From the NCBI GenBank assembly GCA_964403325.1, contig CAYOFO010000002.1, positions 1 through 52,014 of the forward strand: DNA of 52,014 nucleotides, in the 5' to 3' direction. This document shows positions 39,633-47,148 of this stretch, piece by piece (the first letter of the stretch is position 1; every line of letters starts with the position of its first letter). Both the position numbers and the translations under genes were made by a program. This stretch comes from CAZQNF01 sp964403325 (GTDB taxonomy: Bacteria > Patescibacteriota > Patescibacteriia > Magasanikbacterales > GWA2-37-8). The notes under the pieces were generated by a model. That model was not told where the DNA came from, did no database searches, and saw only the letters and a program-made list of their open reading frames with translations.

Positions 39633-40730
39633 ATGGAAAAGAAAAAAATTGCGCTTTTAGCTGGAGTGGGTGGAGCTGTCGTGATAGGGGCAGGGGTAGG
39701 TTTGGCCCTCTATTGGCGCAGTGCCTTAGTTTTATCGCCCGAAAAAGTGTTGTCGCAAATGGTAAAAAATATTGGCACGATTACTTCATATGAGGATGCT
39801 GTGCATATAACAGCCAACGTCCCAGGTGGCGAAGTCCCGTTTTCCGAGGATTTAGGTACGCCTGACACTAAAACTGCCTCGACCACCGTAAGTTCAACCC
39901 CGGTTCAGACAACTCATTTTTCCGTAGTGTTGAATGGAAAAAACGATATTGGAAATAAGCAGGAAATCAAAAGCCAAACCACCTTGCAAATGCGGGTGAC
40001 ACCACCATCCATGTCAGAAGTGGTAGTGGGAGCGGAATTGCGCATTGTAAATAAAATAGTTTATGCCCAGCTGACAGACGCTCCGGTTATCGGATTTTTT
40101 AGTCTGAAACCGTTTGAAAAACAGTGGGTAAAAATAGACCCAGAAGCAGTAGCGAAGCAGTTGGGTGACCCGGCTCTTGAAACAAAAGTTTTGGCATTGC
40201 AAAAACGGCCGGAAATTTCTCGGGAACAAAAAGAACAGCTCGAACAAGCTTTGTGGCAGGGAAAGGTAGCGGCCATTACCGCCCAGATGCCAGCGGATAA
40301 AATAAACGGGCTGAATACATACCATTATGGCTTTACAGTTTTTGCGGATAAAATACCGGCCTTTATGAAACAAGCAGTTGCCATTGTGCCGGAGTTGCAA
40401 GATCCACGGGTGGATCCGCAAATGTTAGAAGAGCAATTTGGGGTATGGCAAAATATACAGGGTGAAATTTGGATAGGAAAAAAAGATTTTTTACCGTATA
40501 AAGTGCTCCTCCACCTGAGTAGTAAACCAACAGCGAAAGAGCCCCAAATAATGAAAGCTACTATTGAAGTAAATTTGAATAAATTTAACGCACCGGTGCA
40601 AGTGGAGGTACCAAATAAAGTCCAAAAAATTGAAGATATGATCCAAAATATTTTGGGCGGCGCCATGTTTGGCACTCAGCCAGATGGCAGTATGAGTATG
40701 CCGGAAGATATGCTCCAAGCCGATAAATAA
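39633..40730 (+). CDS. Membrane-anchored hypothetical protein (lipoprotein-carrier-like)
   Basis: A 365-residue protein with a single N-terminal membrane helix (about 6-26, IALLAGVGGAVVIGAGVGLA). The extracytoplasmic part starts with SPEKVLSQMVKNIGTITSYE, followed by many strands (TTHFSVVLNGKNDIGNKQEI, TLQMRVTPPSMSEVVVGAEL, GEIWIGKKDFLPYKVLLHLS). The architecture, with amphipathic strands and a late G-x-IWIGKKD-LP motif, is reminiscent of LppX/LprG/LolA-like half-barrels that carry lipids. This is a structural impression, not a family match. It follows the terminator closely and has 8 bases to the next gene. Confidence 0.72.
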   Translation: MEKKKIALLAGVGGAVVIGAGVGLALYWRSALVLSPEKVLSQMVKNIGTITSYEDAVHITANVPGGEVPFSEDLGTPDTKTASTTVSSTPVQTTHFSVVLNGKNDIGNKQEIKSQTTLQMRVTPPSMSEVVVGAELRIVNKIVYAQLTDAPVIGFFSLKPFEKQWVKIDPEAVAKQLGDPALETKVLALQKRPEISREQKEQLEQALWQGKVAAITAQMPADKINGLNTYHYGFTVFADKIPAFMKQAVAIVPELQDPRVDPQMLEEQFGVWQNIQGEIWIGKKDFLPYKVLLHLSSKPTAKEPQIMKATIEVNLNKFNAPVQVEVPNKVQKIEDMIQNILGGAMFGTQPDGSMSMPEDMLQADK

Positions 40731-40738
40731 AAATCGGT

Positions 40739-41005
40739 GTGAAAAAACCATCGGGCCTAACAGTAATACCGGGCGTAGGAAAAAGCATTGCTCAAGACTT
40801 AGAACTGCTTGGTATAAAACAAGTGAGTGATCTCAAAGGTCGAGATCCGGAGCGTTTGTATACTGATTTTTGCCAAAAAGTAGGGCAAAAAGTTGATCGT
40901 TGTTTGTTGTACACTTTTCGTTGCGCGGTGTATTTTGCCTCGCATCACGAACATGATCCCGAACTCCTGAAGTGGTGGAATTGGAAAGACAAAGAGAAGG
41001 TTTAA
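40739..41005 (+). CDS. Helix-hairpin-helix protein of the Cdd1 family
   Basis: An 88-residue protein beginning at GTG 40739. The helix-hairpin-helix TVIPGVGKSIAQDLELLGI is followed by VSDLKGRDPERLYTDFCQKV, DRCLLYTFRCAVYFA and the tryptophan-rich ending LKWWNWKD, the pattern of the Cdd1 ('pathogenicity locus') family. The fold suggests DNA binding; the true function is unknown. It lies eight bases after the previous gene and faces the convergent methyltransferase gene. Confidence 0.87.
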   Translation: MKKPSGLTVIPGVGKSIAQDLELLGIKQVSDLKGRDPERLYTDFCQKVGQKVDRCLLYTFRCAVYFASHHEHDPELLKWWNWKDKEKV

Positions 41006-41015
41006 AAAAGCCAAC

Positions 41016-41771
41016 TTATGGAGCAATTTTTTTAGCTTCCAAATACAGGAATAAGGGAAATTCTTGCCGAGCTTTATTTTCAGCGTTGGCGCGTGGTCCG
41101 GCCGCAGTGTGCTTATGGCTTGTCCATTCTTCCATACGGCTAATGAGTAAGTGCTGTTTAGTGAGGAGTTTGATATAGTATTGGAGTGGGCGATGAAAGC
41201 TCACTGTAGACGAAGTTTGTTTTTGACCGGGGTGCATGTCGATAAACGTTTTAGATTCGCTCATGTATTCATCCAGGCGGCGAAATTGTTTTTGCTCGAC
41301 TTGATCCCATACCCACGAGCTTTGTTTGGGGATGCGAAAACAAGGGTGGTTGAGAACCAGGGAAATAGAGCCATTGTTTTTGAGTACGCGAGAACATTCT
41401 TGAAAAGTACGTGGAACATTTTCGATATTTTGGATGGCGAGAACACAAACAATATGATCGATAGAATGAGTGGGAATTTTTTCTAAGTTATCTGCCGAAC
41501 CAACATAGAAAGTAGCGTTAGGTACTTGTTTGGTCGCGAGCGCTATCAGTTCTGGTGAAATATCAATGCCGATGAGCTTGGCTTGGTTGCGTCCTAGGGC
41601 TTTGGTAAAAAAGCCTTGACCGCAGCCTAGATCCAGGATAGTCTGATGAGAGAGGGTGGGAATGAGACGTAGGATTTGCGGCAAGATAAGATCATGCTGG
41701 TAGGTGCCGGTTTGAGAAAGTAGGTCGTTATACCAGGGAGCAACTGCCCCCCAAGAAGTGGTTTTTTTCAT
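41016..41771 (-). CDS. Class I SAM-dependent methyltransferase
   Basis: A 251-residue cytoplasmic methyltransferase. The SAM-binding motif I is TILDLGCGQGFFTKAL (D47-LGCGQG-53), the acidic residue after strand 2 lies in KLIGIDISPE, and motif II/III are HIVCVLAIQNI and LKNNGSISLVLNHPCF. The C-terminal part, with TSSTVSFHRPLQYYIKLL, resembles UbiE/Methyltransf_11 enzymes acting on small molecules. The acceptor substrate is not evident. It is the only minus-strand gene in a long plus-strand stretch. Its start is 44 bases from the start of the divergent membrane gene, so promoters must overlap. Confidence 0.92.
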   Translation of the reverse strand: MKKTTSWGAVAPWYNDLLSQTGTYQHDLILPQILRLIPTLSHQTILDLGCGQGFFTKALGRNQAKLIGIDISPELIALATKQVPNATFYVGSADNLEKIPTHSIDHIVCVLAIQNIENVPRTFQECSRVLKNNGSISLVLNHPCFRIPKQSSWVWDQVEQKQFRRLDEYMSESKTFIDMHPGQKQTSSTVSFHRPLQYYIKLLTKQHLLISRMEEWTSHKHTAAGPRANAENKARQEFPLFLYLEAKKIAP

Positions 41772-41815
41772 ATGCAGCTAAGCATACACAACCTTTATTT
41801 GTTTGGCAATACAAT

Positions 41816-42289
41816 ATGATGCTCAAAAAAATCGCACAATCGCTTATAGTCATCGGGTTTTTACTGTTCCTCGTCGGCGGATACAACCTTTTTGTTTTGT
41901 CGGCTATTACCGGCTGGCTCAGCTTTCCCAAATGGCTTTGGTTCGAAATAGGGCTCGATATGCTGTTCGTCGGTGGTTTTTTATACATTCGTAGTCAGCA
42001 GGAAGAGCGATTGCGTCAACTCCTCACCACTGGTTTGCCACTTGTTGGCACGTATATGCAAACTGTTGAAGTAGCCGCCCCGAGAAATAGTATAAACAAC
42101 GCGTATAGTATTGAAGTTGAAGCTGCTCTGCCTGACTCCGGAGAGAAAAAGTTGTTTAAGAGTCGAACGATTTTTCAACCTCGGGCGCCACAACTCACGG
42201 CCGGGCAAGAAATAATGGTTTATATAAATCCACAGAATCCAGCCGAATATTATATAGATACCGCGGCTTTTAAAGAATTGAAATCTTAA
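41816..42289 (+). CDS. DUF3592-like membrane protein, first of a pair
   Basis: A 157-residue protein with two N-terminal membrane helices (about 7-30 and 41-58) and a soluble C-terminal domain: PLVGTYMQTVEVAAPRNSIN, YSIEVEAALPDSGEKKLFKS and the ending GQEIMVYINPQNPAEYYID, characteristic of DUF3592-like proteins. The soluble part is a small beta domain. ATG 41816 and 41819 are both possible starts. The next gene encodes a protein of the same layout, 12 bases after the stop, suggesting a duplicated pair that acts together. Confidence 0.8.
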   Translation: MMLKKIAQSLIVIGFLLFLVGGYNLFVLSAITGWLSFPKWLWFEIGLDMLFVGGFLYIRSQQEERLRQLLTTGLPLVGTYMQTVEVAAPRNSINNAYSIEVEAALPDSGEKKLFKSRTIFQPRAPQLTAGQEIMVYINPQNPAEYYIDTAAFKELKS

Positions 42290-42301
42290 CAAATTCAACG
42301 C

Positions 42302-42772
42302 ATGCTTGCTTTTTTTTGTACCACCCGATCTTTTTTAGCGGCCGGCATTTTACTGGTGCTTTCAGGAGTGGTTAGTCAGATACCAGGTCTGAACTTTTTA
42401 TCGGTGCCATTCTTTATTTTGGCGGGGAGCAGTGCCACACTCACTTGGTGGTTGCGTAATATGCAAGATTTTTTTAGAGATCAAGCTGAGCTCATAACCA
42501 CCGGCTACCGGGTAGAGGCGCGGGTGGTGAGGGTACGAAAAATAGTAAATGCCGAGCATGGTATGCCAGGTCATAATCAGTATAAAATTATTGCCCAAGG
42601 TGTAGATAGTTTTGGTAAAATGTCGACGTTTGAGAGTGTGGTCTGTCCCAAAAATGAGGAAGTCGGTTTTAGTGTGGGGGATGAAGTAGATGTATATATT
42701 GATACAAAGCATCCGGCGCGCTATCATATGGATACATTCAGTAAAAATGCGGATGTTTCGTTAAAGGGTTAA
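42302..42772 (+). CDS. DUF3592-like membrane protein, second of a pair
   Basis: A 156-residue protein with two membrane helices (about 10-28 and 33-52) and a C-terminal beta domain with VEARVVRVRKIVNAEHGMPG, YKIIAQGVDSFGKMSTFESV and the closing VGDEVDVYIDTKHPARYHMD. The last motif corresponds to VYINPQNPAEYYID of the preceding gene, so the two are paralogs, though the rest has diverged. A small soluble gene follows after 11 bases. No function is known. Confidence 0.78.
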   Translation: MLAFFCTTRSFLAAGILLVLSGVVSQIPGLNFLSVPFFILAGSSATLTWWLRNMQDFFRDQAELITTGYRVEARVVRVRKIVNAEHGMPGHNQYKIIAQGVDSFGKMSTFESVVCPKNEEVGFSVGDEVDVYIDTKHPARYHMDTFSKNADVSLKG

Positions 42773-42783
42773 TTGTTCATTGT

Positions 42784-43179
42784 ATGTTGTCAACCAAAAG
42801 AGAAAAAGGGGAAATGGGGGAGAATCAAAATGGAGTAGAAAGTCGGGACATATCACAAGCATTGAGTAGACTTGATTTATCAGTCAGTGCTACCTTGCGC
42901 CATGATAAATCATTGGAGTCAGGAAAAGATGTTGAGTTAGACTATTTTCATTTTGCATCTGAGGCGGATTTACAGAGTTTTATAGCAGGATTGAAAAGAG
43001 AAATAGAGAATTTTAACTCGGCTAAAACTTCGCTTAATAATAATGAAAAAAACTATTTTAAAACAGGGGCATGGCGGATACGAGACAGAGACGCGACAGG
43101 AAAATTATTTATTCGGCAAATAAAATTTCGTTTCGGAATAAATAAGCAAGAACAAGCAGAACTTATTATTTACACATAA
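42784..43179 (+). CDS. Hypothetical protein, probably small and soluble
   Basis: A 131-residue protein without a membrane segment. The N-terminal 25 residues are polar and probably disordered. The central part LDLSVSATLRHDKSLESG, then EADLQSFIAGLKREIENFNS is helical, and the C-terminal strand-rich end KLFIRQIKFRFGINKQEQAE is basic. I do not recognise a family. It is the last gene before the cyclophilin, 10 bases away, in the same orientation. Confidence 0.65.
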   Translation: MLSTKREKGEMGENQNGVESRDISQALSRLDLSVSATLRHDKSLESGKDVELDYFHFASEADLQSFIAGLKREIENFNSAKTSLNNNEKNYFKTGAWRIRDRDATGKLFIRQIKFRFGINKQEQAELIIYT

Positions 43180-43189
43180 TTTTTTACCT

Positions 43190-43666
43190 ATGAATAATTA
43201 TCAAGCTATTTTACACACGGATAAAGGAGAAATTGAAATTCGTTTACAAGGCGAACAAACTCCAAAAACGGTCCAAAATTTTGTGGACCTAGCGCGGAAA
43301 CATTTTTATGACAACACGGTTTTTCATCGCGTGATTAAAGATTTTATGATCCAGGGCGGTTGCCCGCAAGGTAATGGCACTGGGGGTCCAGGCTATCGCT
43401 TTGACGATGAGCCGTTTACGGGTGAATATGTGCGTGGTGCGGTGGCCATGGCTAACGCCGGGCCCAATACCAATGGCAGTCAATTTTTTATCATGCATGC
43501 GCAGGTGCCACTGCCCAAAAATTATGTTATTTTCGGGCAAGTAACCCAGGGTCTTGAAGTAGTCGATGCGATTGCCGAGAGTCCGGTTACGGGCAGTGGT
43601 TTTGGTGAAAAATCCAAACCGGTACAGCCGGTGGTAGTTAAGAGTGTAGAAATAAAAGAAGTTTAA
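43190..43666 (+). CDS. Cyclophilin-type peptidyl-prolyl isomerase
   Basis: A 158-residue single-domain cyclophilin that speeds cis-trans isomerisation of proline bonds. The active-site segments are intact: the arginine in FHRVIKDFMIQGGCPQGNG, GPNTNGSQFFIMHAQ, the later NYVIFGQVTQGLEVVD and the ending KPVQPVVVKSVEI. No signal peptide is present, so it acts in the cytoplasm. The start ATG 43190 fits the family. A Nudix gene follows six bases after the stop. Confidence 0.95.
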   Translation: MNNYQAILHTDKGEIEIRLQGEQTPKTVQNFVDLARKHFYDNTVFHRVIKDFMIQGGCPQGNGTGGPGYRFDDEPFTGEYVRGAVAMANAGPNTNGSQFFIMHAQVPLPKNYVIFGQVTQGLEVVDAIAESPVTGSGFGEKSKPVQPVVVKSVEIKEV

Positions 43667-43671
43667 AGTGT

Positions 43672-44106
43672 ATGGCCGGAGGTATAGAAAATATTGCGCG
43701 TGCAGTCATTTGCCATAATGGTAAAATTTTACTCTGCCAGGCGAAAGGTAAAAGTCATTATTTTTTGCCGGGTGGGCATGTAGAAATGGGAGAAACCATA
43801 CATCAGGCTTTGCGACGTGAAATAGAGGAGGAGTTGGGAGAGCAAGTTCGTATACAACAATTTATGGGTGTGGTTGAAAATTTTTATGGGTCGAAAGTTG
43901 CGCCGCGCCATGAGATCAATTATCTCTTTGCGACTGAGCTTGAAAATATGGTGGTGGCGAGTCGCGAGAAACATTTGCATTTTGTGTGGGTCAAAGTGGA
44001 GCGATTACATGAAACACCGCTTTTACCGTTTCCTGTAAAAGAATTGCTTCTGGATTGGTGGAACAACCAAAAAATTTTTTGGTCAGCTGTAAATGACAGT
44101 GTGTAA
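43672..44106 (+). CDS. Nudix hydrolase
   Basis: Nudix enzymes cleave nucleoside diphosphates linked to another group. The 144-residue protein begins with VICHNGKILLCQAKGKSHY, followed by the Nudix box G35-x5-E41-x7-R49E50-x2-E53E54 in PGGHVEMGETIHQALRRE and EIEEELGEQV. Length and layout match the MutT-like group. The substrate cannot be predicted. It follows the cyclophilin closely in one transcript direction. A hypothetical acidic protein starts 18 bases after the stop. Confidence 0.93.
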   Translation: MAGGIENIARAVICHNGKILLCQAKGKSHYFLPGGHVEMGETIHQALRREIEEELGEQVRIQQFMGVVENFYGSKVAPRHEINYLFATELENMVVASREKHLHFVWVKVERLHETPLLPFPVKELLLDWWNNQKIFWSAVNDSV

Positions 44107-44123
44107 AAGTATGTTGAAGTTAT

Positions 44124-44444
44124 ATGCCAAATCGATTAATAGAACCAGCCGAAATTTTTAGCCGTCACGAACCTTTGGTATCCGAGAGCGAAGAATACCG
44201 GGAATGGGACAAAGACCGGGGTGAAACGCGAACAGCTTGTGATGGCGAGGCTGCCGGGAAAGAAATGGGTGCACGCAGAAGTAGCACAGAGCGAGTTGAA
44301 ATAGAAGCTGTGAGTGAGGAAGATTGGCAGCACGAACATGCGCGCTCGGCAGCGGATGATAGACGGTTGCGCTCGATAGGACGTTTTTATATGCATGATT
44401 CTCCGGAAAAAGAAGGTGATTGCAGTGGAGAAAATAATAGTTAA
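44124..44444 (+). CDS. Hypothetical acidic protein, low confidence
   Basis: A 106-residue frame rich in Glu, Asp, Arg and Ser, with little hydrophobic content, so it would be disordered: RHEPLVSESEEYREWDKDRG, ERVEIEAVSEEDWQHEHARS. It starts 18 bases after the Nudix gene and stops seven bases before the DedA-PAP2 start I prefer. Spacing supports it as a gene. The odd composition and lack of relatives leave doubt, and the antisense frames are also open. Confidence 0.45.
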   Translation: MPNRLIEPAEIFSRHEPLVSESEEYREWDKDRGETRTACDGEAAGKEMGARRSSTERVEIEAVSEEDWQHEHARSAADDRRLRSIGRFYMHDSPEKEGDCSGENNS

Positions 44445-44451
44445 ACGTGGT

Positions 44452-45837
44452 ATGCATTTAATATATTTTTTGTTACCAAAAATAGAAAGCCTGGGTAATT
44501 TGGCCTATATTTTTATTGCGGTGGTGGCTTTTCTTGAATCCACGGCTTTTGTGGGCTTGGTTGTTCCAGGATCGACTATAGTGGTGGTGGCCGGGATGCT
44601 CTCGGCGCAAGGGGTGCTGCATTTTGGCAATCTGGTTTTAGCGGTAGCTATTGGTGGCATCTGTGGCGATGCGGTGGCCTTTTTTTTGGGGAGCAAATAC
44701 GGCCATGTTCTCTTTACGCAGAAGAGTAAATTTTTTAAGCCCGAATATCTTAAAAAAGGCGAAGAGTTTTTTTTAGCTCATGGGCAAAAGAGCATTATCT
44801 TCGCTCGATTTTTTGGGCCAGTGAGACCAGTGGTGCCGTTTGTAGCGGGTTTATTTAAAATGTCCAAACAGCGCTTTTTCTTTTTTAATATTGTCAGCGC
44901 TTTTTTGTCGGCACCGCTTTATTTGCTGCTCGGGTATTTTTTTGGTACCGCTTGGACGAGTATAAGCAAACTTACCGGACGAGTACAAATGTTTGCCTTG
45001 TTGCTGGCTGCTGTATTGGGAGTTTTGTATGTTTTTAAAAATTCTCTCCTTAAAATAGGCGGTGATTTTTTTGTGTATCTAAAAAATTTCTGGATTTTGA
45101 TGATAAAACAATTGGCGCTGTATACCCGGCTAGAATTTTTTTTAGCCAATCATGCCGTTGCATCGAAATATGCGCATGGTTTATGGCATGCGCTCAAAAG
45201 CCATCGGCGCTTCCCGACGCTGCTTGCGTGGTATGGAATTTTTTTTGTTATTGTGTGCTCGGGCGCCATGCGTTCGTTTTTGCAGTGGTCGTATATTCAT
45301 CAGACCGACCTGGCAGTGGAAAATTTTTTTTATGATTTCCGGCATCCGTTCTGGGCAGTGGTTTTTTTAATTATCACCTGGTTTGGCAGTTTGCAAGCCA
45401 TCGTTATGGTGTCAAGCGCAGTGGGATGCTGGTGGTATAAAAATCGGCAATTCTATTTTTTTCCTGCACTCCTATTTACGCTTATATTAAGCACCTTCAG
45501 CATGTATATAACCAAGCAATTGGTGCACCAGGTGCGACCAGACTGGGGCTTGGCTGTCTATGCGGAAAAACTTTTTTCTTTTCCGAGCGGGCATACCACG
45601 CTCGCCGTGGCGTTATATGGTTTTATTGTATTCAGCCTCTGTTATGGTGAGGTTGATTGGAACAAAAAAGTAAACCGAATATTTGCAGGTGGTATTATTA
45701 TTTTTTTTATCAGCCTAAGTCGGCTTTATTTGGGAGTGCATTATCTGAGCGATGTGCTGGGGGGGTATGCGCTGGGTTTGATTTGTCTTTTGCTCGGGGT
45801 TGAGGTGGCACGACGGATTATTTTACTCAGAAAGTAA
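44452..45837 (+). CDS. DedA-PAP2 fusion membrane protein
   Basis: Two families of lipid-related membrane proteins are joined in 461 residues. The N-terminal DedA/SNARE-associated domain (about 1-200) has FLESTAFVGLVVPGSTIVVV, GDAVAFFLGSKYGH and ARFFGPVRPVVPFVAGLFKM. After two linking helices comes a PAP2 phosphatase with the three motifs KQLVHQVRP, PSGH (378-381) and SRLYLGVHYLSDVLGG, so the catalytic histidines are present. DedA members flip undecaprenyl phosphate and PAP2 members dephosphorylate undecaprenyl pyrophosphate, so recycling of the wall-lipid carrier in one protein is a reasonable inference. ATG 44452 is preferred; ATG 44395 or GTG 44425 would overlap the previous gene. Confidence 0.9.
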   Translation: MHLIYFLLPKIESLGNLAYIFIAVVAFLESTAFVGLVVPGSTIVVVAGMLSAQGVLHFGNLVLAVAIGGICGDAVAFFLGSKYGHVLFTQKSKFFKPEYLKKGEEFFLAHGQKSIIFARFFGPVRPVVPFVAGLFKMSKQRFFFFNIVSAFLSAPLYLLLGYFFGTAWTSISKLTGRVQMFALLLAAVLGVLYVFKNSLLKIGGDFFVYLKNFWILMIKQLALYTRLEFFLANHAVASKYAHGLWHALKSHRRFPTLLAWYGIFFVIVCSGAMRSFLQWSYIHQTDLAVENFFYDFRHPFWAVVFLIITWFGSLQAIVMVSSAVGCWWYKNRQFYFFPALLFTLILSTFSMYITKQLVHQVRPDWGLAVYAEKLFSFPSGHTTLAVALYGFIVFSLCYGEVDWNKKVNRIFAGGIIIFFISLSRLYLGVHYLSDVLGGYALGLICLLLGVEVARRIILLRK

Positions 45838-45847
45838 ATACTATTGT

Positions 45848-46126
45848 ATGGAAAAATGGAAAACAAAAAGTTTACAAAATTTGGCCCAAGCCTTTTTAAG
45901 TTTAAAAAACGAAACAGAAATGATGAATTTTCTTCGCGATCTGTGTACGCTTGAGGAGCTTAAAGAATTTTCGCAGCGCTGGGAAATTGCCCAGCTTCTG
46001 CATACAGGTAAAACCTATCGCGAGATCGCCAAACTCACCGGTGTGAGCACGACAACGGTAACGCGTATTGCGCACTGGCTAACCAGTGGGATGGACGGGT
46101 ATAAATTAGCTTTACAGAGAAAATAG
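45848..46126 (+). CDS. YerC/YecD-type TrpR-like regulator
   Basis: A 92-residue DNA-binding protein of the TrpR-related YerC/YecD group. It has the all-helical pattern FLRDLCTLEELKEFSQRWEI followed by a helix-turn-helix AQLLHTGKTYREIAKLTGVS and STTTVTRIAHWLTSGMDGY. The start ATG 45848 is taken, since the frame opens earlier inside the DedA-PAP2 gene. Such proteins bind palindromic operators. The 11-bp inverted repeat at 46152-46179, just 26 bases after its stop, is therefore a natural candidate target. The effector is unknown; amino acid binding is possible by analogy to TrpR. Confidence 0.9.
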   Translation: MEKWKTKSLQNLAQAFLSLKNETEMMNFLRDLCTLEELKEFSQRWEIAQLLHTGKTYREIAKLTGVSTTTVTRIAHWLTSGMDGYKLALQRK

Positions 46127-46137
46127 TAAGTGGGGAT

Positions 46138-46179
46138 TTGACAAGCTTGGAATATTGTGTTAACGTAGTAACACAATAT
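46138..46179 (+). promoter_or_regulatory. Promoter with a long palindrome (operator candidate)
   Basis: TTGACA (46138-46143) is followed after 17 bases by TAACGT (46161-46166), a poor -10 box. The 11-bp perfect inverted repeat ATATTGTGTTA (46152-46162) and TAACACAATAT (46169-46179), with a 6-base spacer, overlaps the -10 region. A TrpR-like repressor encoded immediately upstream could bind here. Confidence 0.62.
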
Positions 46180-46278
46180 GAATATTTCTACTATAAAACT
46201 TCTTCACCATACTAGTGACCTCGGATGAACAGGTTTGTTTTTTGTCCGAGGTCAATCGCCTAATGAGGCGATTTTTTT
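46180..46278 (+). ncRNA. Leader RNA with two hairpins before the paralog pair
   Basis: After the palindrome, a 9-bp stem GACCTCGGA/TCCGAGGTC (46217-46225 with 46245-46253) with a 19-base loop is followed directly by the terminator-like stem AATCGCC/GGCGATT (46254-46260 with 46267-46273) and T5. This lies immediately before an ATG, so it may be an attenuator or translation-controlling leader. No known class was recognised. Confidence 0.5.
46254..46278 (+). terminator. Terminator-like hairpin directly before ATG 46279
   Basis: A 7-bp stem AATCGCC/GGCGATT with loop TAATGA, followed by T residues up to 46278. Its position at the start of a gene suggests control by attenuation. Confidence 0.65.
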
Positions 46279-46296
46279 ATGATTTCATTTTTAAAT

Positions 46297-47148
46297 ATGA
46301 ATAAAATTTTACGACTAATTTCTCGTTTTGATACTAAAATTAATAATCCGTATCAGGTGGCTATAAAAAAAGCTGTTGATCAGTCAGTGCTCAAAAAAGA
46401 ACCGATTCAGTTTTTGTTGTTTACTTGTTCGACCATAAATGCGTCAAAGATGTTTTCGGTTACACCAACCGAGTATGTTTCTTTGGATCCATCGGGCAAT
46501 AATTTGCAGAAAGATATCCCTGCGCTTGCGGGTATGATGAGTCGGTTTAATAAAAATTTTGCCGCTAAAGTAACGATTATTATCGGAAATACCGATCCTT
46601 ACTATATTTATTTACAGCAATTAAAAAATTTTTCTCATGAAGAAAAACCGATTGTGCAACAGGGATTTATAGACCGTTGGGCTATATATCGGGAGCGTCT
46701 GGAAGCTGTTATTAAACAAAAATTTCCTCGGTTACCAGTTGAAATTTTAAGTTGGTACGATTTAGAGAAAAAGATAGAAAAAGAAAGAGGTTGTTCTTTT
46801 GAAGAAGAGTTTAATCGACTGTATGGAGAAAATAATAATTATTTTTCTCAAGCGGATTTAACATTTGAGTTGCAGCAGCTCATGAAGCAGTTTGTTCCAG
46901 GAGGTTATTTCGCTTCGCTGGAACGTCCCAGTACAGAATTGCTAAAGGATTGGGTGCTGCGGAAGTTTTCGGAGTATGCCCTGCAGGGCGAATGGCTTAA
47001 TTATAAATTTCCTAACGCTATTTTAATCCAAAACGAAAAACCAAGTGATTTGCGGTCCAAAATGTACCAACCGCTACTCCAAAAACAAACAGGTCAAATG
47101 TTGCCCGTAGTTTATTTTTTTGGTGTTGATAATAAAGGATATGTTTAG
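46297..47148 (+). CDS. Hypothetical protein, first of an unrecognised paralogous pair
   Basis: A 283-residue soluble protein (ATG 46297; ATG 46279 would start right in the leader's T-run). A strand followed by a turn, QFLLFTCSTINASKMFSVTP, begins the core. Then come AAKVTIIIGNTDPYYIYLQQ, VEILSWYDLEKKIEKERG, and the ending NAILIQNEKPSDLRSKMYQP then LPVVYFFGVDNKGY. Its last and first sections correspond to the next gene (QFVTFVCLGSVPHKEQL; QAILLQADTPVNRKDAMFML). I do not recognise the family. Alternating strands and helices suggest a Rossmann-like fold, perhaps an aminoacyl-tRNA-using or nucleotide-dependent enzyme, which is guesswork. It follows a TrpR-like gene and a leader RNA. Confidence 0.7.
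   Translation: MNKILRLISRFDTKINNPYQVAIKKAVDQSVLKKEPIQFLLFTCSTINASKMFSVTPTEYVSLDPSGNNLQKDIPALAGMMSRFNKNFAAKVTIIIGNTDPYYIYLQQLKNFSHEEKPIVQQGFIDRWAIYRERLEAVIKQKFPRLPVEILSWYDLEKKIEKERGCSFEEEFNRLYGENNNYFSQADLTFELQQLMKQFVPGGYFASLERPSTELLKDWVLRKFSEYALQGEWLNYKFPNAILIQNEKPSDLRSKMYQPLLQKQTGQMLPVVYFFGVDNKGYV

Noticed and set aside
44136..44457. Minus-strand frames opposite the acidic hypothetical gene
   Set aside because: The sense frame fits the operon spacing better; the antisense translations are rich in Cys and His without pattern.
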